Positions 8,432-17,214 of a stretch of 49,865 nucleotides of DNA are shown piece after piece. Below the pieces are notes generated by a model, which worked only from the letters and a program-made list of their open reading frames with translations, made no database searches and had not been told where the DNA came from. A program made the translations under genes and the position numbers. The stretch lies in NCBI RefSeq assembly GCF_008041835.1, contig NZ_VRYE01000044.1:1-49865 (forward strand). The letters run 5' to 3'. This stretch comes from Ectopseudomonas mendocina. Lineage in GTDB: Bacteria > Pseudomonadota > Gammaproteobacteria > Pseudomonadales > Pseudomonadaceae. Numbering within the stretch: position 1 is the first letter of the stretch; the number at the start of each line of letters is the position of its first letter.

Positions 8432-9946
8432 ATGATTTATGCCAAGCCTGGAACCAGCGGCGCCGCAGTTACCCTCAAGCCGCGTTACGGCAACTACATC
8501 GGTGGCGAGTTCGTCGCCCCGCTCAGCGGCCAGTACTTCAGCAACACCAGCCCGGTCGATGGCTCGGTGATCGGCGAATTTCCCCGTTCCAACGCCGCCG
8601 ATATCGACAAGGCGCTGGACGCCGCCCACGCCGCCGCCGATGCCTGGGGCCGCACCAGCGTGCAGGAGCGTTCGCACATCCTGCTGAAGATCGCCGACCG
8701 CATCGAAGCCAACCGCGAACTGCTCGCCGTGGCCGAAACCTGGGACAACGGCAAGCCGGTGCGTGAGACGCTGAACGCCGACGTGCCGCTGGCCGCCGAC
8801 CACTTCCGTTACTTCGCCGGCTGCATCCGTGCCCAGGAAGGCAGCACCGCCGAGATCAACGACGGCACCGTGGCCTATCACTTCCACGAGCCGCTGGGCG
8901 TGGTCGGGCAGATCATCCCGTGGAACTTCCCGCTGCTGATGGCCGCCTGGAAACTCGCCCCGGCTCTGGCTGCCGGCAACGCCATCGTGCTCAAACCGGC
9001 CGAGCAGACGCCGCTGTCGATCACCTTGCTGGTGGAAATCATCGGCGACCTGCTGCCGCCGGGCGTGATCAACATCGTCCAGGGCTTCGGTCGCGAGGCC
9101 GGCGAGGCGCTGGCCACTAGTAAGCGCATCGCCAAGATCGCCTTCACCGGCTCCACCCCGATCGGTTCGCACATCATGAAATGCGCTGCCGAGAACATCA
9201 TCCCGTCCACCGTCGAGCTGGGTGGCAAATCGCCGAACATCTTCTTCGCCGACATCATGAATGCCGAGCCGGCCTTCATCGAGAAGGCCGCCGAAGGTCT
9301 GGTGCTGGGCTTCTTCAACCAGGGTGAAGTGTGCACCTGCCCGTCGCGCGCGCTGGTGCAGGAGTCGATCTACGACGCCTTCATGGTCGAGGTGATGAAG
9401 AAGGTCAAGCAGATCAAGCGCGGCAACCCGCTGGACACCGAGACCATGGTCGGCGCCCAGGCCTCGCAACAGCAGTTCGACAAGATCTTGAGCTACCTGG
9501 AGATCGCCCAGCAGGAAGGCGCGCAGGTGCTGACCGGCGGCGCAGCGGAAAAACTCGAAGGCGACCTGGCCAGCGGCTATTACATCCAGCCGACCCTGCT
9601 CAAGGGTCACAACAAGATGCGCGTGTTCCAGGAAGAGATCTTCGGCCCGGTGATCGGCGTGACCACCTTCAAGGACGAAGCCGAAGCGCTGGCGATTGCC
9701 AACGACACCGAGTTCGGCCTCGGCGCCGGTGTATGGAGCCGCGACATCAATACCGCGTACCGCATGGGCCGCGGGATCAAGGCTGGTCGCGTGTGGACCA
9801 ACTGCTATCACCTGTACCCGGCGCATGCCGCCTTCGGCGGCTACAAGAAGTCCGGGGTCGGGCGTGAAACCCACAAGATGATGCTCGATCACTACCAGCA
9901 GACCAAGAACCTGCTGGTCAGCTACGACATCAATCCGCTGGGGTAA
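8432..9946 (+). CDS. exaC: NAD-dependent (acet)aldehyde dehydrogenase, ExaC type
   Basis: 504 residues, similar throughout to ExaC/AcoD acetaldehyde dehydrogenases (start [27 protein letters not shown]). The catalytic cysteine is C301 in [21 protein letters not shown] holds the general-base glutamate, and PWNFPLLM and FTGSTPIG form the NAD site. It oxidises acetaldehyde from ethanolamine to acetate. The stop codon TAA is the first three bases of a MITE: without the insertion the frame would read NPLGFF-stop, so the protein has lost two terminal phenylalanines. It heads the eutH-eutB-eutC series and replaces the CoA-linked EutE of enteric bacteria. Confidence 0.92.
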   Translation: MIYAKPGTSGAAVTLKPRYGNYIGGEFVAPLSGQYFSNTSPVDGSVIGEFPRSNAADIDKALDAAHAAADAWGRTSVQERSHILLKIADRIEANRELLAVAETWDNGKPVRETLNADVPLAADHFRYFAGCIRAQEGSTAEINDGTVAYHFHEPLGVVGQIIPWNFPLLMAAWKLAPALAAGNAIVLKPAEQTPLSITLLVEIIGDLLPPGVINIVQGFGREAGEALATSKRIAKIAFTGSTPIGSHIMKCAAENIIPSTVELGGKSPNIFFADIMNAEPAFIEKAAEGLVLGFFNQGEVCTCPSRALVQESIYDAFMVEVMKKVKQIKRGNPLDTETMVGAQASQQQFDKILSYLEIAQQEGAQVLTGGAAEKLEGDLASGYYIQPTLLKGHNKMRVFQEEIFGPVIGVTTFKDEAEALAIANDTEFGLGAGVWSRDINTAYRMGRGIKAGRVWTNCYHLYPAHAAFGGYKKSGVGRETHKMMLDHYQQTKNLLVSYDINPLG

Positions 9947-10089
9947 TGCCAGTCAGTTAAGCGTCGCCGCTGCGAATACGTAGGAGCGGCGCCCCGCCGC
10001 GAACCAGGGCGATGCGCAATTGAAAAGCTTCGCCCCGAGGCGGGGCTCCTACGAAAGGCCGCTTTGGCAATCTTATCTGATCGGCATTA
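9944..10089 (+). mobile_element. 146-bp IS4-type MITE, copy 2 (end of aldehyde dehydrogenase)
   Basis: Identical to copy 1, same orientation. Direct repeats TCCGCTGGGG flank it at 9934-9943 and 10090-10099. Its first three bases serve as the stop codon of the aldehyde dehydrogenase. It also inserts a hairpin-forming 156 bp between that gene and eutH, which may affect downstream expression. Confidence 0.92.
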
Positions 10090-10270
10090 TCCGCTGGGGT
10101 TCTTTTAATCCACCGTTGTTTACGGTCTGCCATGCACAAGACGCGGCTCACGCCCGTTCGGATCGTCCGCAAGCCGGCCCTGCTGCCTCTGCGCAGAGGG
10201 CTCGGCCAAGGCAGTGTTCGAGCGGGCCAATACCGCACCGTCACTCAATAAAGACAGTCAGGGCACAGCA

Positions 10271-11530
10271 ATGGATCAGATAGGTAATTACGTTCTCTAC
10301 ATCATCATGGCCTGCGCCGTTGCAGGGGCGTTCGCGGCCATCTACGACAGCGAGAAGGGCCTGGGCAAGGAGTTCATGGAGGGCATCCACGCCACCGGCT
10401 ACATCTTCGTACCGGCGGCCGGCATCATGGCCTCCATCCCGTATCTCACGGTGATCATCGAGAAGGCCTGCGGGCCGTTTTTCAACGCCCTCGGCGCCGA
10501 CCCGGCACTGGCCGCGACCATGATCATCGCCTCGGACATGGGCGGCTATCACCTGGCATCGGCGCTGGCGTCGAGCAAGGAAGCGCTGGTCATGGCGCTG
10601 ATCACCGGCTTCATGGGGGGTGCCACCATCGTCTTCTCCATCCCCATGGGGCTGGCGATGCTCGACAAGCGTGACCACAAATACATGGCACTGGGCATCA
10701 TGTCCGGCATCCTGACCATTCCGCTCGGCGTACTGATTGCCTGCGTATTGCTGGTAGCGAGCGACCCGATGATCCGCGAAGTGGTCGCCACCAATGGCGA
10801 GGCGACCTATCAGCTGGCCATGGGCCTGGGTAGCATCTTCGCCAACCTGCTGCCGATCATCGTCTTCGTCGTCGCCCTGGCTGCCGGTCTGCGTTTTCTG
10901 CCGGATCTGATGATCAAGGGCTTCATCGGTTTCGGCCGAGGCCTGGACGCGATGATCAAACTGGTGCTGGTATTCTCCATCGTCGAATACTTCACCGGGG
11001 TGTTCACCATCGTCTTTGGTGGCTGGGGCTTCGACCCGATCATCGCGGACGCCGAAGACCAGACCCGCGCCCTGGAAACCGCCGGCTACATCGGCATCAT
11101 GCTGGCGGGCGCCTTCCCCATGGTCTACCTGCTGCGCAAATACTTCGGCGGCCCGCTGGAACACCTGGGCAGCAAGGTCGGCCTGAGCGCCGTGGGCAGC
11201 GCCGGCATGCTCGCGACCATCGCCAATATCCTGGCCATGTTCCGCCTGGTGCGCTTCATGCCACCGAAGGACAAGGTGATCAACATCGCCTTCGCCGTCT
11301 GCGCGGCCTTCCTGCTGGGTGACCACTTGTCCTTTACGGCCAACTTCCAGCCCACCATCATCCTGCCAGTGCTGATCGGCAAGCTGATCGCAGGTTTTGC
11401 CGCCATCGGCCTGGCCTATTGGCTATCGGTGCCCAAGGCGCTGGAACTGGAGCAACAGGATCGCGCTGCCGGCATCATCGAACAGGATGAGTACCCGGTC
11501 GCAGGCAAGCCGCAGGTCAGCCCGGCCTGA
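10271..11530 (+). CDS. eutH: Ethanolamine permease EutH
   Basis: 419 residues from MDQIGNYVLYIIMACAVAGAF; an upstream in-frame start would add 19 residues without family character. About ten or more hydrophobic segments are present, and the blocks ASDMGGYHLA, FMGGATIVFSIPMGL and GDHLSFTANFQP are typical of EutH. It moves ethanolamine across the inner membrane. It lies directly before eutB and after the aldehyde dehydrogenase, separated from the latter by a MITE and about 180 bp of leader with no clear motif. The C-terminal cytoplasmic tail is charged. The identification is firm. Confidence 0.92.
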   Translation: MDQIGNYVLYIIMACAVAGAFAAIYDSEKGLGKEFMEGIHATGYIFVPAAGIMASIPYLTVIIEKACGPFFNALGADPALAATMIIASDMGGYHLASALASSKEALVMALITGFMGGATIVFSIPMGLAMLDKRDHKYMALGIMSGILTIPLGVLIACVLLVASDPMIREVVATNGEATYQLAMGLGSIFANLLPIIVFVVALAAGLRFLPDLMIKGFIGFGRGLDAMIKLVLVFSIVEYFTGVFTIVFGGWGFDPIIADAEDQTRALETAGYIGIMLAGAFPMVYLLRKYFGGPLEHLGSKVGLSAVGSAGMLATIANILAMFRLVRFMPPKDKVINIAFAVCAAFLLGDHLSFTANFQPTIILPVLIGKLIAGFAAIGLAYWLSVPKALELEQQDRAAGIIEQDEYPVAGKPQVSPA

Positions 11531-11615
11531 CAACCGCCGCAACGCCTGACGCCTGCAACGCAGACGCCGGGCGTTGCCCGACGGCGAACGAGAGAGACTG
11601 GTTGAGGACAGATAC

Positions 11616-13010
11616 ATGGCAAGCTACTCCCACAGCATGGCCGGCCAGACCTGGCGCTTCGACAGCCTGCGCGAACTGATGGCCAAGGCTACGCCGGCAC
11701 GCTCCGGCGACTACCTGGCCGGCGTCGCGGCCGGCAGCGATGCCGAGCGCGCCGCTGCGCAGATGACGCTGGCCAATGTGCCACTGAAGACCTTTCTGCA
11801 GGAGGCGCTGATTCCCTATGAGAGCGACGAAGTCACCCGCCTGATCATCGACACTCATGATGCCCAGGCCTTCGCCCCGGTCAGCCACCTCACGGTGGGC
11901 GGGTTTCGCGACTGGTTGCTCTGCGACGACGCCGACGAAGCCAGCCTCACGGCGCTGGCCCCAGGGCTGACGCCGGAGATGGTCGCAGCGGTGTCGAAGA
12001 TCATGCGCATTCAGGATCTGGTCCTGGTGGCGCAGAAGACCAGAGTGGTCACCCGCTTTCGCAACACCCAGGGGCTGCGCGGGCGCATGTCCACCCGCCT
12101 GCAACCGAACCACCCGACCGACGATCCGGCCGGTATCGCCGCCAGCGTGGTCGACGGCCTGCTCTACGGTAACGGCGATGCCATGATCGGCATCAACCCG
12201 GCCACCGACAGCATGAGCGCCGTATGCACCATGCTGGAGATGCTCGATGCGGTGATCCAGCGCTACGAGATTCCCACCCAATCCTGCGTGCTGACCCACG
12301 TCACCAGCTCCATCGCTGCCATCGAGCGCGGCGCGCCGCTGGATCTGGTGTTCCAGTCCATCGCCGGCACCGAGGCGGCCAATGCCAGCTTCGGCGTCAG
12401 CCTCAAGGTGCTGCAGGAAGGCTACGAAGCCGGCCTGAGCCTCAAGCGCGGCACCCTCGGCAACAACCTGATGTACTTCGAGACCGGCCAGGGCAGCGCG
12501 CTGTCGGCCAACGCCAACCATGGCGTCGACCAGCAGACCTGCGAAACCCGCGCTTACGCCGTGGCTCGCCACTTCAACCCGTTTCTGGTCAATACCGTGG
12601 TCGGCTTCATCGGCCCGGAGTACCTGTACAACGGCAAGCAGATCATCCGCGCCGGCCTGGAGGATCACTTCTGCGGCAAGCTGCTCGGCGTGCCCATGGG
12701 CTGCGACATCTGCTACACCAACCATGCCGAAGCCGACCAGGACGACATGGACATGCTGCTGACCCTGCTCGGCACGGCTGGCATCAACTTCATCATGGGC
12801 ATTCCCGGCTCGGATGACGTGATGCTCAACTACCAGACCACCTCCTTCCACGATGCCCTGTATGCACGCAAGGTACTCGGCCTGCACGCCGCGCCGGAGT
12901 TCGAGGCCTGGCTGGCACGCATGGGGATTTTCCAGCAACAGGGTGGCCGCCTGCGCATGGGCGATGAGCTGCCCCCGGCATTTCGCCAGGCGTTGGCGCA
13001 GTTGTCCTGA
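11616..13010 (+). CDS. eutB: Ethanolamine ammonia-lyase large subunit EutB
   Basis: 464 residues from MASYSHSMAGQTWRF, preceded by GAGGACAG. This start is preferred over one 14 codons upstream. It is the catalytic TIM-barrel subunit of the adenosylcobalamin-dependent lyase converting ethanolamine to acetaldehyde and ammonia. The conserved blocks GLRGRMSTRLQPNHPTDDP, GLLYGNGDAMIGINPATDS, ETGQGSALSANANHGVDQQT and MGCDICYTNHAEADQDDMD are intact. It is followed 15 bp later by eutC. No eutA reactivase or carboxysome-like shell gene is nearby, so the enzyme acts free in the cytoplasm, as in other pseudomonads. Confidence 0.96.
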   Translation: MASYSHSMAGQTWRFDSLRELMAKATPARSGDYLAGVAAGSDAERAAAQMTLANVPLKTFLQEALIPYESDEVTRLIIDTHDAQAFAPVSHLTVGGFRDWLLCDDADEASLTALAPGLTPEMVAAVSKIMRIQDLVLVAQKTRVVTRFRNTQGLRGRMSTRLQPNHPTDDPAGIAASVVDGLLYGNGDAMIGINPATDSMSAVCTMLEMLDAVIQRYEIPTQSCVLTHVTSSIAAIERGAPLDLVFQSIAGTEAANASFGVSLKVLQEGYEAGLSLKRGTLGNNLMYFETGQGSALSANANHGVDQQTCETRAYAVARHFNPFLVNTVVGFIGPEYLYNGKQIIRAGLEDHFCGKLLGVPMGCDICYTNHAEADQDDMDMLLTLLGTAGINFIMGIPGSDDVMLNYQTTSFHDALYARKVLGLHAAPEFEAWLARMGIFQQQGGRLRMGDELPPAFRQALAQLS

Positions 13011-13025
13011 TCAATCGAGGCCGTC

Positions 13026-13835
13026 ATGAGCGAAAAGTCCCCCGCCACCGCAAACCCCTGGCAGCAACTGCGCCAACTGACGCCGGCACGTATCGCCCTG
13101 GGCCGCGCCGGCACCAGCCTGCCGACCGCAGCGCAACTGGACTTCCAGTTCGCCCACGCCCAGGCCCGCGATGCCGTGCACCTGCCGTTCGACCACGCCG
13201 CCCTGCGCGAAGCGCTGCATGATCGCCAGTTACCCACGCTGCTGCTGCACAGTGCCGCCGCCGACCGCCACACCTACCTGCAACGCCCGGATCTGGGCCG
13301 GCGCCTGCACGAGGATGCCGCACGCCTGCTCGATGACTACGCCGCCGAGCACGGCCGTGGTTATGACCTGGCCATCGTCATCGCCGACGGCCTGTCATCG
13401 CTGGCGGTGCACAAGCACAGCCTGCCCTTTCTCGACCGCTTGCTGGAACAGGTGCTGGAGGAAGGTTGGTCACTGGCGCCGATTACCCTGGTGGAGCAGG
13501 GCCGGGTTGCAGTGGCCGACGAAGTGGGGCAGCGCCTGGGGGCGAAGATGACGGTGATCCTGATTGGCGAACGCCCCGGCCTGAGTTCGCCGGACAGCCT
13601 GGGCCTGTACTTCACCTACGCGCCGCGCGTTGGCCTCAACGACGCCTACCGCAACTGCATCTCCAACGTGCGCCTGGAAGGCCTGAGCTATGGCATGGCC
13701 ACCTTCCGCCTGATGTACCTGATGCGCGAAGCCTGCCGCCGCCAGCTCTCGGGCGTCGATCTCAAGGACGAAGCCGAGGTGCCGACGCTGGACAGCGCCG
13801 GGCCGGGTAATTTTCTGCTGCCGGATCAGCGTTGA
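13026..13835 (+). CDS. eutC: Ethanolamine ammonia-lyase small subunit EutC
   Basis: 269 residues. Family blocks include [54 protein letters not shown] and [10 protein letters not shown]. It binds the cobalamin cofactor together with EutB. The gene follows eutB by 15 bp and is the last of the plus-strand ethanolamine series. A short inverted repeat GTGGATGA/TCATCCAC follows at about 13867-13892, without a T-run. The identification is firm. Confidence 0.95.
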   Translation: MSEKSPATANPWQQLRQLTPARIALGRAGTSLPTAAQLDFQFAHAQARDAVHLPFDHAALREALHDRQLPTLLLHSAAADRHTYLQRPDLGRRLHEDAARLLDDYAAEHGRGYDLAIVIADGLSSLAVHKHSLPFLDRLLEQVLEEGWSLAPITLVEQGRVAVADEVGQRLGAKMTVILIGERPGLSSPDSLGLYFTYAPRVGLNDAYRNCISNVRLEGLSYGMATFRLMYLMREACRRQLSGVDLKDEAEVPTLDSAGPGNFLLPDQR

Positions 13836-13907
13836 AGCGGTTGGTCAGCGCCTCGATGCACGCCGTGGTGGATGAAAAAATCATCATCCACCCGCACTGA
13901 CCATCCA

Positions 13908-13970
13908 CGTAACCCGGATGCAATCCAGGTAACCCTGGCTCGTCGCCCCCGGATTGCATGCGGGCTACGG
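13908..13970. repeat. CGGATTGCATCCGGGCTACG-type inverted repeat
   Basis: Arms CGTAACCCGGATGCAATCC and GGATTGCATGCGGGCTACGG pair with a 24-nt loop. The same family occurs at 31768-31820 and 36508-36561, with a single arm next to sbcD. It sits between the convergent eutC and GST-like genes and may act as a two-way terminator or transcript end. Confidence 0.7.
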
Positions 13971-13976
13971 ACGCTA

Positions 13977-14909
13977 TCAGTGCGCCTCGATACGGAAGCC
14001 CAGCCGCGGGAAATGCACATGCACGATACCGGCACGCTCGTCCTCGCGGCGCAGGATCAGCTCCTCGCGCCCGGCGAACAGCAACTCACCCTCCACCAGA
14101 TCGACCCCGTAGTCCACCGCTGCGATGCGTACCGCCTGGCCAGGCTGGAAGCCGTTGGGATCGACGAAGCCTTCGTCTGGCAGGGCTGCCGGCGTCGCTT
14201 CGCGCGCCACGGCGATGGCCTGCTCGCTGCTCATCTCACTCAGTGAGCCATGACCGAAGTCCAACACCCGCGCCAGCCAGGCCGCGACTTCCGGGTAATC
14301 ATCCACCAGCGGCGCGGTCACCGGGGTGCCACGCAGGAACCATAGCGGGTGCGCCAGGGCAATGTCGGCGATACTCGCCTCACCGAAAAGGAAATCGCCG
14401 CCGCTGCGCAGTTGCTGCTGCAGACGGCCCATAATTACCGGCCATTGATGACGCGCCTGCTCCAGCGGCAGGCGGCTGGCCGTGCCGCCGGAGAACAGCG
14501 CGGCACGATCCGCTGCGAACGCCTTAGCGAATTCCGGCGGCACCTTGGCAAAGCGCACCGCCATGGACTCGGGGGCGAAGACCAGTGACACCGCATGCTG
14601 GAACAACACCGCGTCGGCCCATTGGGCGAGGGTCGCAACATTGAAGCCCTGCCCTTCCGGGAACAGTGCCGGGGTGGCTTTCTCGGCTTCCAGACGGCGA
14701 GCGATCAGCGCGGTATCGCAGTAGATGTCGGCACCGATCTGCAACACCGGCGTCTTGCGGTAGCCGCCGGTCAGCGCTGTGAGATCCGGCTTGGGCATCA
14801 CCGGCGGGATCATCACCGAGCGCCAGGACAGTTGCTTGAAGCCCAATAGCAAGCGAGCCTTCTCGGCAAACGGCGAGGTCGGGTAATGGTGAAGGATCAA
14901 CTCGTGCAT
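13977..14909 (-). CDS. Glutathione S-transferase family protein
   Basis: 310 residues, longer than the usual 200-220 of this family. Residues 1-80 form a thioredoxin-like GST N-domain (HELILHHYPTSPFAEKARLLLGF, with KTPVLQIG around the cis-proline). An all-helical C-domain follows (FLFGEASIADIALAHPLWFL). Residues from about 230 onward form an extra C-terminal domain of unknown role (FQPGQAVRIAAVDYGVDLVEGELLFAG). This three-part architecture is a recognised but uncharacterised subgroup; the substrate is unknown. Confidence 0.82.
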   Translation of the reverse strand: MHELILHHYPTSPFAEKARLLLGFKQLSWRSVMIPPVMPKPDLTALTGGYRKTPVLQIGADIYCDTALIARRLEAEKATPALFPEGQGFNVATLAQWADAVLFQHAVSLVFAPESMAVRFAKVPPEFAKAFAADRAALFSGGTASRLPLEQARHQWPVIMGRLQQQLRSGGDFLFGEASIADIALAHPLWFLRGTPVTAPLVDDYPEVAAWLARVLDFGHGSLSEMSSEQAIAVAREATPAALPDEGFVDPNGFQPGQAVRIAAVDYGVDLVEGELLFAGREELILRREDERAGIVHVHFPRLGFRIEAH

Positions 14910-14955
14910 GGCGCGCTCCGCGACGGTTCGAAAGCACCCAGCTTACCCGCGCAAC

Positions 14956-15255
14956 CTAGTCACGCACACCGTCTACGGCTGATGAAGCGCCATCAACGCT
15001 CAGAATGAGCGCCTCCTTGGCCGCTTTGCTCAGGCGCTTGATGGCCCGCTCACGGCGCAGGGCATCGCCCTTGCCAGCACAGGCTTCGACATAGGCCAGT
15101 GCCTGCGCCGGGCTGGTATAGAAGAAGCGCGCGCCCTTGCCGCTCTGATGCTGGGCGAAACGCCGCTGTGGGTCATCGCTGATGCCGCAATACAGCGCGC
15201 CGTTGGCGGCACGCACCAGGTAGACGAACCAGGGTTTGTCGACGGCCGCCGTCAT
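14956..15255 (-). CDS. GIY-YIG domain protein (YhbQ type)
   Basis: 99 residues from [19 protein letters not shown]. The start overlaps the stop of the phosphatidylcholine synthase gene in an ATGA, so the two form an operon. The GIY-YIG core appears as [29 protein letters not shown], with the family Arg and the [18 protein letters not shown] helix. Small single-domain members like this are thought to be DNA-repair-related nucleases, but the role is not established. Confidence 0.88.
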   Translation of the reverse strand: MTAAVDKPWFVYLVRAANGALYCGISDDPQRRFAQHQSGKGARFFYTSPAQALAYVEACAGKGDALRRERAIKRLSKAAKEALILSVDGASSAVDGVRD

Positions 15256-16007
15256 CCGCGCGCCGGAAACCACTCGCGCGCCGAGCGCCACAGGCACATG
15301 CCGACGAAGTAGGCAGAGGCCAGCCACCACAACGCCAGCAGCCAGGGCTGGCTGACGGGGTACTGCAGAATCAGCAGCGCGCTGGAGAGCATCCAGACGA
15401 AGGTCACCAGGATATTCAGCGGCATGAACTGACGCACGCGGAACGGGTGCAGGAACTTCATCTTGGTCAGGGTCAAGCCGGCCAGCAGGACGATAATGGC
15501 CAGGGTGATCCAGGGATGCACGTCGAGGATGTAGAAATACAACACCACCACGTTCCAGGCAGCCGGGAAGCCGACGAAGTAGTTGTCCTTGCTCTTCATG
15601 TTCAGGTTGCAGAAGCAGAACAGCGACGACAGCAGAATCAACCCCACGGCGAACAGCGCGGTGTATTCAGGGAGGGGAATGAAGCGATAGAGGAAGATCG
15701 CCGGAATGAACACGTAGGTGAGGTAGTCGATCACCAGATCCAGGGTCGAGCCGTCGAAATGCGGCAGCACACCCTTGACGTCGTAACGACGCGCCAGCGA
15801 GCCGTCCAGGCCATCGACCAGCAACGCCAGACCGAGCCAGAGCAGGCACTGCTGGGGTTGGCCGTCGAGTACAGCCAGTAGCGCCAGCAATGCGAGGATC
15901 ACACCGCTGGCGGTAACGGCATGGACCCCCCAGGCTTTGGCCTGTTTTACGGCAACGATCAGTTCGGTCACGGCAGGTCTCTTGGCAGTGGAGGTGCGGC
16001 ACCCCAT
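15252..16007 (-). CDS. pcs: Phosphatidylcholine synthase
   Basis: About 251 residues, with several membrane segments. The CDP-alcohol phosphotransferase motif reads [10 protein letters not shown]...[12 protein letters not shown], and [13 protein letters not shown] near the N-terminus is typical of bacterial Pcs. It joins CDP-diacylglycerol with choline to give phosphatidylcholine in the inner membrane. The start is uncertain: an ATG at 16007 has a GAGAG upstream, but a GTG 12 codons later (15971) has AAGAGA at good spacing. It overlaps the following GIY-YIG gene by 4 bp. Confidence 0.88.
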   Translation of the reverse strand: MGCRTSTAKRPAVTELIVAVKQAKAWGVHAVTASGVILALLALLAVLDGQPQQCLLWLGLALLVDGLDGSLARRYDVKGVLPHFDGSTLDLVIDYLTYVFIPAIFLYRFIPLPEYTALFAVGLILLSSLFCFCNLNMKSKDNYFVGFPAAWNVVVLYFYILDVHPWITLAIIVLLAGLTLTKMKFLHPFRVRQFMPLNILVTFVWMLSSALLILQYPVSQPWLLALWWLASAYFVGMCLWRSAREWFPARG

Positions 16008-16119
16008 GTGCGCACTCTCATTATTGAAGGCTAAGACTGACTAGCCTACCACTGCGTTCCTTCATCTGCCTTAGCGTGAAGCGCGGAATTGCGCCAGGCC
16101 GCGTGCCGCCTGCCGACGA

Positions 16120-16608
16120 ATGGCAGCCTGAACCGGTGGCGCCCAGGCCGGCCTCGATCTGTGCCTGCACCTGATCGCCCGGCATGCCGGCGAATGGCTG
16201 GCGCAACAGATTGCCAGTGCCATGGTGATCGAACGCCAGCGCGGCACGCAGACGCGCTTCGCCCCGCTGCTGCCAGACAACACAGACCAGTCCCTGGCGC
16301 CGCTGCTGGCCTGGCTGCACGAACAGCATGGCGAAGTGATCGACCTCAACCGCCTGGCGCAACAGGCCCATTGCTCGGTACGCACCCTGCTGCGCCGCTT
16401 CAGGCAGGCCACCGGGCTGACCCCGGGCGACTATCTGCAACGTCTGCGTATCAGCGTCGCGCAACAGGCGCTGGCCGATTCAGGCAGTTCGCTGGAGCAG
16501 ATCGCCAGCCAGGTCGGGTTCGCCGACCGCGCCACCTTCGCCAAGCGCTTCAAACAGTTCTACGGGGAAACGCTCGGGGCCTTTCGCAAACGCATGCGGC
16601 GCCACTAG
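16120..16608 (+). pseudogene. C-terminal remnant of a GlxA-type AraC regulator
   Basis: The frame ending RKRMRRH reads back through TGGAQAGLDLCLHLIARHAGEWLAQQIA, the end of a DJ-1/PfpI-like domain, to a TGA near 16120, with no start or N-terminal half. The double helix-turn-helix is complete (DLNRLAQQAHCSVRTLLRRF; LEQIASQVGFADRATFAKRFKQFYG). A GTG/ATG near 16219 could make a 128-residue DNA-binding fragment, but about 170 N-terminal residues are gone. It is divergent from pcs and may once have controlled choline or betaine genes (inference only). Confidence 0.75.
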
Positions 16609-16613
16609 GCTCC

Positions 16614-16982
16614 ATCACAGCGGCTTCCCGTAGGAGCCCCGCCCCGGGGCGAAGCTTTGCCTACCAGCGCCACCTCGGTTCGCGGCGGGGCGCCGCTCCT
16701 ACAGTTCAGCTGATCGCACCATCTCAAACAGATCGCCCGAAGCCTGATACCAATCACAGCGCCTTTCCGTAGGAGCCCCGCCCCGGGGCGAAGCTTTGTC
16801 TACCAGCGCCACCTCGGTTCGCGGCGGGGCGCCGCTCCTACAGTTCAGCTGATCGCACCATCTCAACCAGATCGCCCGAAACCTGATACCAATCACAGCG
16901 CCTTTCCGTAGGAGCCCCGCCCCGGGGCGAAGCTTTGTCTACCAGTTCCACCTCAGTTCGCGGCGGGGCGCCGCTCCTACAG
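16614..16982. repeat. 139-bp tandem repeat, 2.65 units, with REP palindromes
   Basis: Units begin at 16614, 16753 and 16892 (the last is partial) with ATCACAGCG. Each holds CGTAGGAGCCCCGCCCCGGGGCGAA and its counterpart ending CGCCGCTCCTAC as an inverted pair, followed by a linker CAGCTGATCGCACCATCTCAA. Units differ at only a few bases. Together with the MITE at 17033 they fill the space between the GlxA-type remnant and the aap operon, leaving no gene. Confidence 0.88.
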
Positions 16983-17013
16983 ATTGACCCCAGCTGGAGC
17001 GGCACCAACAATG

Positions 17014-17194
17014 AAAAAGGGAGCCCGAAGGCTAATGCCAGTCAGTTAAGCGTCGCCGCTGCGAATACGTAGGAGCGGCGCCCCGCCGCGAACCAGGGCG
17101 ATGCGCAATTGAAAAGCTTCGCCCCGAGGCGGGGCTCCTACGAAAGGCCGCTTTGGCAATCTTATCTGATCGGCATTAGCCCGAAGGCTCCCTG
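17014..17194 (-). terminator. aap operon terminator, split by a MITE
   Basis: Read on the minus strand without the element, the sequence is GGGAGCC-TTCG-GGCTCCC followed by TTTTTCATTG, a textbook intrinsic terminator with a UUCG loop. The insertion separates the two stem halves by 156 bp, and each half keeps a short GCC-TTCG-GGC hairpin from the target duplication. The element can itself fold by its inverted ends, which may bring the halves back together. Confidence 0.8.
17033..17178 (+). mobile_element. 146-bp IS4-type MITE, copy 3 (in aap terminator)
   Basis: Identical to the other copies, same orientation. Direct repeats GCCCGAAGGC flank it (17023-17032 and 17179-17188). The target was the loop and inner stem of the intrinsic terminator of the aap operon. 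Confidence 0.92.
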
Positions 17195-17214
17195 GTCGAT
17201 AGCACGCTGCCGAC

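Noticed and set aside
8393..9892. 499-codon open frame antisense to the aldehyde dehydrogenase
   Set aside because: Mirror frame of a well-conserved enzyme.
7830..10089. MITE copies 1 and 2 as ends of a composite transposon carrying the aldehyde dehydrogenase
   Set aside because: Each copy has its own, different direct repeat, so both arrived independently; the gene between them is native.
16614..16982. CRISPR array
   Set aside because: The whole 139-bp unit repeats with little variation; there are no short repeats with unique spacers and no cas genes.
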